Assembly (NCBI RefSeq): GCF_905171775.1
Contig: NC_053496.1
Span: 180,205,759-180,269,758 of the forward strand
Reading direction: 5' to 3'
Source: Rana temporaria
Taxonomy: Eukaryota; Chordata; Amphibia; Anura; Ranidae
Length of the DNA stretch: 64,000 bases
Translations under genes and position numbers: made by a program
Notes under the pieces: model-generated
Database searches by the model: none
What the model saw: the letters and a program-made list of their open reading frames with translations, nothing else
What the model was told of the DNA's origin: nothing
Shown here: in pieces, positions 1 through 10,100 of the stretch
Position numbering within the stretch: position 1 is the first letter of the stretch
Layout: each line of letters starts with the position of its first letter

Positions 1-723
1 CCAAATAAACATGGAGACAAGTTGTTGTGCACGGGGTGTCCACCCTGACATTGCACCCCCCCCCCCCCATGTTGATGGCATCGTATGACAGGAGGGGGCA
101 GACCTGCACTGTGTACACTTAATTGTATATGGTAAGCTCCTGATCACTGCCCTCTATATGCTGGGCTGTATATGACATGTTTAGGATTAGGTTCCTGTGG
201 GCTTCATTCAACAAAGAAAAAGAGAAAGTTTTCTGACTTGTTCTCCTTTTTTGAGTATGGACTATGCTGCACTTGATATATCGGGATGCTGCCACTAGAG
301 GACAGTGATCTGAAACATTTTCTCTTTCTCAGGCCTTTACAGTTGGAGAAAGGTTCCAGCACTTAGTTTCATTTATGTCTCTTTGGGAGGAAGGAGGCTT
401 CGCCTTGGTTGGCAAAGGTGCAGCTTCGAATACCCTTAGTAACTGTAGGAAATGTAAATGTTTGTGTGTATATTTTTCTATTTTTGTTTTACAGGTTTCT
501 TGATCATCTATCAAGACTGTTGGAGAATGGGGCAGGCTAGATAGACAGGCATTTCTAATGTCAAATGTACCACTGTGAATATTGTAAAAAAAATATATAT
601 TTTAATATTCTCTTTATCCTTTCTCTTTACTTTACTGTCAAGTAGATTCAGGTAAGGTGTTCAGGATAGAACATCATTTTTGTTCCGACACTGGGGACAG
701 TGTCTATTCAAGTGGAGGGAGTG
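1..723. other. Intergenic DNA 3' of gene A
   Basis: No gene is recognised. Positions 118-182 hold a single decayed copy of the 43-bp minisatellite found 3' of the other units. A C-run lies at 55-68. Confidence 0.4.
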
Positions 724-1777
724 TGTAGCGCCTAGTTACTTTTCAGAACCGGTGCTAGTGTAAATTTAGAGGGGGGTCAGAGAGTTAAGTGACTCTGACC
801 AGGTTAATCTGTTCAAATTTTGAAGCCTCTGTCTTAGCTTTGGCTGTACTGTGGGTTCATGCTGTCGTTTCTGGGGTGCTGATCACACCCCAGGCCGACA
901 GGTGGCAGCAGTGGAGTCAAGGATTTTGGATAGTCCTTCCCAGCAGCCTATCAGCAGGAGGTTTCCTCGCTGTGCATGCTGGGAGGGGGTATTTGAGGCA
1001 GGCGCCATTTTCTTGGGTCTTCTTCCCGTGTGGCGCCCACCGTCAGAGTAGCCATACCACTGCACCCTGGAAAAAATGGCCTTGTGCGTGTTCCTGGTTC
1101 TGGGACCACGTTGGTCCAGAACATTTGAGCTGCGGCTGGGGCCCAGTGATGCGACTGAGTCCCCAATCTGAGGAGGACCTGAGCATTAGTCCTATTAGAG
1201 AAAGCTGTTCGGTGGAGAGTCTGCCTGAGGAGTACCAAGAGAGGCTGGTGTTCCAAGAGGGTCTTGACTATCCACGGGAGACCAAGGAAACCGGGTACTG
1301 AAAGGCTAGACGTTGGTCGCCTATCAGTCGGTAACCCGGAGATCCGGGTGTTGAATCTGTCAAGAAGGATTCTGTACCACTACTATCTCCATTATTTTCA
1401 ACCATTGTGAGGGTCTGTGGCAGAGACTTAACCCCATGTCCGAGTGACATTTTGGTTGCCAGGCTTGTGAGAGAGGCCTGTCCAGGTGCGATATACCCAA
1501 TCTGGCTGGAGTGGTGAAATAGAAGTTGTCGTTGGAAGTAGGACTGTTTCCCATCTATATACACCTAAATCTGTTATTCTTCATTTTACTATCTCTTCAT
1601 TCTTCACCAAGTTCTACTGTTTTTACCCAGCTGGGTAATAAAAACACAGAAAAGACACCTGTTGTGTGGACATTCCATTTACTACAACTCTCATCAAATA
1701 CCCTAGATGGCGGAGATACACAAGGTAACATGCCACCCAAAACAAACCAGCAGCTCCTTCGGGGGTAAGTGCTACAG
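724..1777 (+). mobile_element. Possible solo LTR
   Basis: The stretch begins TGTAGCGCC and ends GTGCTACA, so the termini are inverted TGTAGC/GCTACA as in retroviral-type LTRs. AATAAA lies at about 1637. The 170-residue frame inside (789-1301) has no recognised domain. No convincing 5-bp target duplication is visible, so the boundaries are tentative. Confidence 0.35.
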
Positions 1778-2240
1778 TTGGTTTAATGAACTAATGTTCT
1801 CTGATGTCTACTGTAGTGATAATTGTATGAGTATGATATCCCAGGTATTTTTTATGAAGCCGTGCCTGACGAAGGAAACTAAGGGGGTTGGCCTTGTAAA
1901 ATGAATAGTTGGATGAGTGTGAGAAGCATTTGCCGAGCCGTGACAAATTCTGTCCGTAATGTAATGAACACAGTCATTTTATTTGATGGTCAGCGCCATC
2001 TACTGGCCTGATGTGGTACTTTCCCTGGAATACCTTCATCAGCAATACGGCATTATGGCCACTAGGTAATAACCATAGGATATCATTGTATGAGATAAAA
2101 TACGGGCAATATCCGTCACGGCTGGGTGTATGCTGCTCACATTTGTTCAATGGATCCAAAAAAATAAAAATAAAAACTCTAATTATCTGCGGAGGTGTAC
2201 ACCTCAAAATGAACTCAGCCAATGAGCGGTAAGGACTCCA
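1778..2240. other. Intergenic DNA, no gene seen
   Basis: Nothing recognisable other than the start of the conserved 3' flank of the zinc-finger unit from about 2195. Confidence 0.4.
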
Positions 2241-2242
2241 TT

Positions 2243-2248
2243 TTTATT
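2243..2248 (-). terminator. Polyadenylation signal, gene A
   Basis: AATAAA on the minus strand about 270 bases after the stop codon. The same signal in the same context occurs in C (28617-28622), D (38679-38684) and E (52297-52302). Confidence 0.55.
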
Positions 2249-2513
2249 TTTCTCCTGCTATCAATGGCCAACACGGTACAACACTTCATCCATGTCTTTG
2301 GTGATCTCCGATCTCCTTATCAACTGTTTCTTACATGATGAAGATCAGCCATGGAGTATATCTGAGGTGTATATCAGGGTGTGCTTCTTCCCCACATGTC
2401 CAGCAACATTCATATACAAGACATTTCCCGCACTCAAGGCACCAATACACCTCGAGGTTTGTGTGGGATCCCTGATGTACAGGAAGACAGGACTTCAGTG
2501 ATGAACAATTCCC

Positions 2514-4168
2514 TCACTCAGGACAGGGAAGTGGCTTCTCCCCCGTGTGAGATCTCTGATGTCTGTGAAGACTGGACTTCTGTGAAAAGCATTTCCCACA
2601 CTCAGGGCAGGAATATGGCTTCTCACCCGTGTGCGATCTCTGATGTTTGTGAAGATTGGACTTTTCTGAAAAACATTTCCCGCACTCAGGACAGATAAAT
2701 GGCTTCTCCCCCGTGTGAGACCTCTGATGTATGACAAGTATTGATTGTTTTACAAAACCTTTTCCACACACAGAACAGGAATAAGGCTTCTCACCCGTGT
2801 GCAGTCTCTGATGATAATTAAGAGTGGACTTCTCTAAAAAAGATTTCCCACACTCTGAACAGCAAAAAGGCTTCTGCCCCGTGTGAGAACGTTGATGTGT
2901 GACAAGACGTGATTTATATAAAAAACTTTTTCCGCACTCAGGACAGGAATACAGCTTCTCATCTGTGTGAGACCTTTGATGTGTGACAAGAGTTGATTTA
3001 AGTCCAAAGCATTTCCCGCACTCAGGACAGGAATGAGGCTTCTCGCCCATGTGTGATATCTGATGGCTGTAGAGATGGTATTTCTCTGAAAAACATTTCC
3101 CGCACTCCAGACAGGAATACGGTTTTTCCCCTGTGTGAAACCTTTGATGTGTAACAAGAGTTGATTTAAGTCCGAAGCATTTCCCGCACTCAAGACAGGA
3201 AGGCGGCTTCTCTCCCGTGTGTGATCTCTGTAGGCCGGAGAAATTACATTTCTTTGAAAAACATTTCCCACACTCAGGGTGGGAATACGGCTTTTCCCCT
3301 GTGTGAGACCTTTGATGTGCAACAAGAGTCGATTTACGTCCAAAGCATTTTCCACACTCAGGGCAGGAATACGGCTTCTCTCCTGTGTGAGATTTATGAC
3401 GTATGGAAAGTGTGTACTCAGGGCAGGAATGTAGTTTCTCACCTGTGTGGGTTCTTTTATGCACATAAAGATGGGATTTCAAACGGAAACGCTTTCCGCA
3501 CTCAGTACAGGAAAACCTTTTCTCTGCTGGAAGGACGGCACCGTCCCTCACAGTCTGAGGTTCCTCAGGATAAGAGGAATGCGATGGTCCGGCACCGTCC
3601 CGCACAGTCTGAGGTTCCTCAGGATAAGAGGAATATGATGGTCCGGCACCGTCCCGCACAGTCTGAGGTTCCTCGGGATAAGAGGAATACGATGGTCCGG
3701 CACCGTCCCGCACAGTCTGAGGTTCCTCAGGATAAGAGGAATATGATGGTCCGGCACCGTCCCGCACAGTCTGAGGTTCCTCGGGATAAGAGGAATACGA
3801 TGGTCCGGCACCGTCCCGCACAGTCTGAGGTTCCTCAGGATAAGAGGAATATGATGGTCCAGCACCGTCCCGCACAGTCTGAGGTTCCTCGGGATAAGAG
3901 GAATACGATGGTCCGGCAACGTCCCGCACAGTCTGAGGTTCCTCAGGATAAGAGGAATACGATGGTCCGGCACCGTCCCGCACAGTCTGAGGTTCCTCAG
4001 GAAAAGAGGAATATGATGGTCCATCTACACTGTGTGGTGCCGGATGGACATATGAGGTAGTCGGGTTTTCTCCTGGACTATACTGTGTGATGTCCTCATC
4101 TTCTACTTTACAGTCTGGAGACAAAGTGAGACAATCCTCTGAGGTTTTCCTCATCTCCCGTCCATCTA
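2514..4168 (-). CDS. Gene A terminal exon: 18-residue repeats plus 12 zinc fingers
   Basis: The acceptor is at 4170-4169, after a pyrimidine-rich stretch. It joins exon 7 through a split Val codon to give STVDGREMRKTSEDC. An acidic start is followed by nine copies of GPSYSSYPEEPQTVRDGA (DNA about 3540-4030) and then twelve finger units joined by TGEKP-type linkers. Ten are intact CX2CX12HX3H modules. Finger 2 has lost 8 residues including its second Cys. Finger 4 has His in place of the first Cys and Leu in place of the first His. Contact residues at helix positions -1,2,3,6 of intact fingers run LSHV, RSTA, LSTT, EYHS, LSTT, YSRT, ESTY, KSII, ESNK, QSSR. The protein ends at CPE followed by TGA. 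Confidence 0.9.
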
Positions 4169-7100
4169 CTAAAATAGAAATACAAAGATTATTACTAGAC
4201 ATGAGCAGATTGGTTCCCCTAAACCAAGACTCCGCCCACATCAGGCAGCTTTGTCTCTGAGGATCTTACAATTCCACCCTCAAGGTAACAAGTAAATGAG
4301 TCCTCTGATCTCCTACCACATTTCTTTCCTATATTTAGCGCTACACTGACTTATCCCGTCTGTATCATTAGGTAGGTGGGGTGGAATCACCTATATGGTG
4401 TTAGCGTGCAACTCAGTTTGGTTATTTGGGTGACTGCGCAGATTGATTTTTGTGTTATTAACCAACGAGAACTGTCCTTTATAGGAGTGACAGTGATGAG
4501 GGGATTATAGGACGAGTGTCCCCACCCCCTCTATCACTCATTATCATCTTCCCAACACAAGAAGTTCTGCACTTCCTTATTTAGTCATGAATAACAGTGG
4601 GGCTGAGCCCCACCAGAGGTCAGAGTGAGTGAGGACAACCAAGATGAAGACTGAACTGACCCTGAAGACTACCATAATTGGGTTACTGACTCCTCCCTCA
4701 TTATCACTTTCTGTTTAAGATTCCAAATTGTGAGGATACTATCACATTATTATCAACATGTAAAAGTCTGTGCTCCAATCAAATCATCAGATATAAAAAA
4801 AAACTTCATCAGGGAGGTTTTATTACAACAATACAGGTTGGGTGAAGCTAGGATCAAGTGACGTTGCCTCCCACCGAGGTCGGCCATCTTGTTGGTTGGA
4901 AACATCTCTGCTTTTATATTGATTCACATGCAAGTTCTTTCTTCTGTATGGTGATGGTGTATTTTGGAAACTGTTTTAATAACCCCCCCCTCCCTTTTTA
5001 AACATACTGCACCATGAGATGTCTATCTGCTTTGTTGACATTATATATCTCACAGAGTTTCTGTCATATGGAGTCTATCGGATGTGGAAGGAATTCTTTT
5101 GGCGTTTGATATCGGAGTGACCTGGAGTAGTGATCTTGTAACGAGCACCAGTGACCACTTTATAGGGTGGTCCACCGTTTACGGTAAGAGGCAGCGTGTG
5201 CATACCCGCAGGTGGAGGATTCCTCACAAGATTTCTTGTTCGCCATTTGAAATCGCAACATCTGAACTCTTATTATGAACTTTATATTCTCCTTTAAAAC
5301 ACCCTTTTTTAGCACTGCACCTTTTGTTTTTTAATGTAACCATCTGCTGCCAGTATATTGTGTAAGCTGCTTGTTATTTGTAAACACAGGTTTAGTGTTA
5401 TTTTTGTATATTGTATATAGTGTAGGGGTCAGGAGGATGTAATGTACAACATAGAGTACATAGTGCAGGGGTCAGGAGAATGTAATGTACAACATAGAGT
5501 ATTTAGTGAAGGCGTTAGGAATACATAAAGTACAATATAAATTAGATAGTGAATGTATTTTCTATTAATGACCCACCTGTGCTGATCTCTGTAGGAGTGT
5601 CCTCCTCTATAAATGTCCCCGTTATTCCATCCTCCTCCATAGACTGCTGATCATCCCTCACATACGTCTCTTCTTCTTCTGATTTCACCTCAACTTTTAT
5701 ATCGATTGGATCTTCACCCTAAACCAAGAGAATGAAAGAAACGTAAAATGTAATATTGTGACATCGCATATAGAAAAGATCCACTCATCATCTCACAAGT
5801 CCGTATCCCAGATGTTCTGTTCAACCAACCTTGTAATGGTGGGGGATGGTGTGATCTTCCTGTGAGGAATCCCGGGAATACAGAGGACCTCCCCCTTCCA
5901 TAGACTGCTGAGCTCCACTTATCAATATCTCTTCTTCTTCTTCCTTTTTAATCTCAGTTTTGATGTCTTTCCGTTCCTCATCCTAAACCCCAAAGATGAT
6001 AGAAAATATGTGTAAAACAGAACAAGAGATTACATAGAAGAATGTCCAGTCAGAGCTTGGAATCATTATTTAGGTACTCATGCTCAGTCCCACCTACCTG
6101 ATGATGGTGATGGATGGTGTGACCTTCCTGTGTGGAATCCCGGGAATACAGAGGACGGGGACATCTCTCTGGTGGGTTCCCATTACTGGATCCATCTGTA
6201 GGAAACACACACACTGACTGAATACATTGTTTCTATGTGTTTATCAGATGATGGGGGATCTAGGTGGAGCCTCCGTACTGCTCTCTCCTTTACAATAAAG
6301 TCTCCTCTTACCCGGTGATGTGAGGGGCGGCTGATTCTCCATCATGACGTCCTTGTAGACATCCTTGTGTCCTTCTAAATACCCCCACTCCTCCATGGAG
6401 AAATAGACAGTGACATCCTGACACCTTATAGGAACCTGACACACACAATGATACAGTCACCATCCAGACACACCCCTTGTCTGTTACTGGATAATGTCCC
6501 AGAATTCCCAGAATCCTCCTCACCTCTCCTGTCAGCAGCTCCATCATCTTCTTGGTGACTTCTAGAATCTTCTCCATGTTGTGTCTCTCAGGATTTAGGG
6601 AGTCACATGGAGGCACTGTGATGGTCATATGATCACCTAATTATTAACTTAATTATGCCAACCGTGCTAAAGCAGTGATTCAAAAAACAATATAGAAACA
6701 AATCCACAAAATGTGTCCAATTGTGTATAGGATGTGCACCAGTGTTTCAATTAAAACAACAACACCCAGTTCAGTGCAGTGATAGGATTAATCGATGTAA
6801 TCACAAACACACTCCTGCTTCACAGATGGGGGGATCTCCTCCACACAGACACCGCTCATGAAAAGGAAAGGAGACAGCTCATTGCACAGATGGTATGGCA
6901 CCAAAAAGAAACAAACAAAAGATATTCCTCTAGAATGGCACACTCACGCTACCGCCGTTAAAACAAAGCATAGATATCCAATGCACCAATCCTCCATAGG
7001 GCCGCTCAGCTGATGTTGCATCTACTCATTCGGATCCACTGTCCGTCCCGCTCGTAGCTCCTCCCCCACGCGTTACGTCAATGGTCACTTGACTTACTCA

Positions 7101-10100
7101 TGGGTCACTCAAACCCATGAGTAAGTCAAGTGACCATTGACGTAACGCGTGGGGGAGGAGCTACGAGCGGGACGGACAGTGGATCCGAATGAGTAGATGC
7201 AACATCAGCTGAGCGGCCCTATGGAGGATTGGTGCATTGGATATCTATGCTTTGTTTTAACGGCGGTAGCGTGAGTGTGCCATTCTAGAGGAATATCTTT
7301 TGTTTGTTTCTTTTTGGTGCCATACCATCTGTGCAATGAGCTGTCTCCTTTCCTTTTCATGAGCGGTGTCTGTGTGGAGGAGATCCCCCCATCTGTGAAG
7401 CAGGAGTGTGTTTGTGATTACATCGATTAATCCTATCACTGCACTGAACTGGGTGTTGTTGTTTTAATTGAAACACTGGTGCACATCCTATACACAATTG
7501 GACACATTTTGTGGATTTGTTTCTATATTGTTTTTTGAATCACTGCTTTAGCACGGTTGGCATAATTAAGTTAATAATTAGCGCAATATTTTATATTATA
7601 CACATCTTTACTTTGTTTGACCCACTACCAAATATTTTTGCAGCTTTTTATTATTTGGTGATTTATTAATGTTATAATTTTTGAGTATTTAATTTAGCGC
7701 TGTAGTTATTTTTTACATATGATCACCTGACTTCAGAACAGGAAATCTCTGTATTGGAGAACCAATAGGAATATCATGTTAGAATCCGAGAATCCTCCTC
7801 ACCTCTCTGGTCAGGTCTGTGTTTTATTAACCACTTGCCGACCGGGCCATAGCCGAATGATGGCTACAGCACGGTCAGCTTTTTCTGGGAGGATGTACAA
7901 TGGACGTGCACCCAAGAATGTCCGTGAATGTTGGGTCCTCCGGACCCAGCGCATCATGGAGTGGAGTAAAGGGCCAATGACAGAGCGATCACTTGTCAAC
8001 AAACCAGCGTTATGTCCAGTTCAGCTCCTCCCCTCTCCTCACACCGATCAATATAGTGTGTGAAGAGAGGAGGGAGTCGGTGGAGCAGTGCTTGTGGGCT
8101 GGATCAAAAGTGCCCACAGCACTGATCTATGCCCATCCATGGCTCATCAATGCCCATTCATGCTCATCCGTGCCACATCAATGTTCAACCGTGCCACATC
8201 AGTGCCCATCCGTGCCACATCAGTGCCCATCCGTGCCACATCAGTGCTCATCCGTGCCACATCAGTGCTCATCCGTGCCACATCAGTGCTCATCCATGCC
8301 ACATCAGTGCTCATCCATGCAACATCAGTGCCCATCCTTGCCACATCAGTTCTCATCCGTGCCACATCAGTGCTCATCCGTGCCACATCAGTGCTCATCC
8401 GTGCCACATCATTGCTCATCCGTGCCACATCAGTGCTCATCTGTGCCACATCAGTGCTCATCCATGCCACATCAGTGCTCATCCATGCACCATCAGTTCT
8501 CATCCGTGCCACATGAGTTCTCATCCATGCACCATCAGTTCTCATGAATGAGTGGCAATGCCTGGATGTTTTGGTCTTGAACCTTCATGGGACCTTGTAG
8601 ATAATTTTTTGAACATCCCTATACTGGTTGTGACTGGCTGCCATGGTGACATTTGCTCAGCTCGCACTCTAATTATTATTGTTTGTTATTTTTCATTAAT
8701 TTTTTGACTACCAGTTAAAAATACCTTTTGATATCTTTCTATTTGGTTATTTAGCCAACAATACTTGTATTTTGATTTATTGTTTGAATGTTACATTTTT
8801 CAAGCTAACTAACTTGCTGTTCCATCCGTTGTTCCTTTGTGATTTCTCAGCATAACCTGCATTAACATCGAAAGCTCCCGAAGAAGCTGACCTGAGCGAA
8901 ACATGTAGAGCGATTTTACTGCAGTCTTCTATGCGTTTGAAAACAGTGTCATGTATTCGATATGGATGGTTTATTATCTGTGTTTGTTTTTTTACTTTTA
9001 TAATATAAATTGAAACCCCTAATACTGTTACTGTATTTCTACTTAATTAATTGGACACAGTTTAAAGTCCCAGGGTTTGTTACCCTTCTTTTTTGATTCC
9101 TATATACGGGATGTGGTGTTTGGATTTGAGTGTCGTTGCCCTAGCTTTGTAAATTATTAATTTTAAAAGGACTTTAACCAAGATGTTTTTTTCTAAACAA
9201 TTAAAGGGGTTGTAAAGGTTTGTTTTTTATTTTCTAAATTGGTTCCTTTAAAGGGGTTGTAAAGGTAAATGTTTTTTCACCTTAATGCATCCAATGCATT
9301 AAGGTGAAAAAACATTCGACGGTACCGCCCCCCCCCCCCCCGAACCCCCGTTTTACTTACCTGACCCCTTGAATTTCCCGTGCGTGTCCATGTGATCCTC
9401 TTCGGTTCCCAGCCTGGCCGTTGATTGGCTAGGCTGGACAAATTGATAGCAGCGCAGCCATTGGCTGGCGCTGCTGTCAATCACAGCGGATGACGCGGCG
9501 CGCCATGGGGCGGTGCCAAGTGATACAGTCGGCGGCTATGCCCGCCGCTGTATCACGGAAGCGCGCTCGCAAAAGCTTTCCACCATGCAAACTCGCTCGC
9601 ATGAAGGTGGAAAGCTTTTGCGAGGAGGAGCCGAGACAGCCCCCGAGGGACCCCAAAAGACCGGATTCGGGGACACTCTGTGCAAAACGAGCTGCACAGT
9701 GAAGGTAAGTATAACATGTTTGTTATTTAAATAAAATAAAAAAATTCTACCTTTAGTGTTCCTTTAAGCTAGTGCAATGTTGGTTCACTTACCTTTTCCT
9801 TCGATTTCCCTTTTAAATGTTGCTTAACTGGCTTAAAGGAACCTATTTAGAAAATAAAAAACGAACCTTTACAACCCCTTTAAAATGATGTCAAAATACT
9901 GACTCCTGACCCGACAGGGGGAGAGAAGACAGGGGACACAGGAACTTGCTTTAAAGGAACAGATTTTTTTTTTTTAGGTTACAACCACTTTAAATTTATC
10001 ATTGTGCATACTGTAAATAAATAAGACATCCCCTGAAAATAAGCCCTAGTGTGTTCTATGTAGTCAAAATGAATATAATACCTGGTCTTATTTTCGGGAA

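Noticed and set aside
789..1301. 170-codon plus-strand frame.
   Set aside because: Lies inside an LTR-like repeat, with no recognisable domain; overlaps several other frames.
2292..2501. Conserved plus-strand frame starting MSLVISDLLINCFLHDED in four units (also 28666, 38728, 52346).
   Set aside because: It is antisense to the shared 3' flank, which on the minus strand contains relic finger sequence and the polyadenylation signal; conservation follows from duplication.
3221..4060. Plus- and minus-strand frames such as PAQSEVPQDKRNTMVRHR repeats across the 54-bp repeat (also in B, C, D, E).
   Set aside because: 54 is divisible by three and the unit lacks stops in several frames, so they are shadows of the acidic repeat in the true minus-strand frame.
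6779..7439. Identical 60-codon frames on opposite strands.
   Set aside because: They are the two arms of the palindrome, not paired genes.
8088..8551. Three overlapping frames over 130-184 codons on both strands.
   Set aside because: They follow a 21-bp tandem repeat within transposon sequence.
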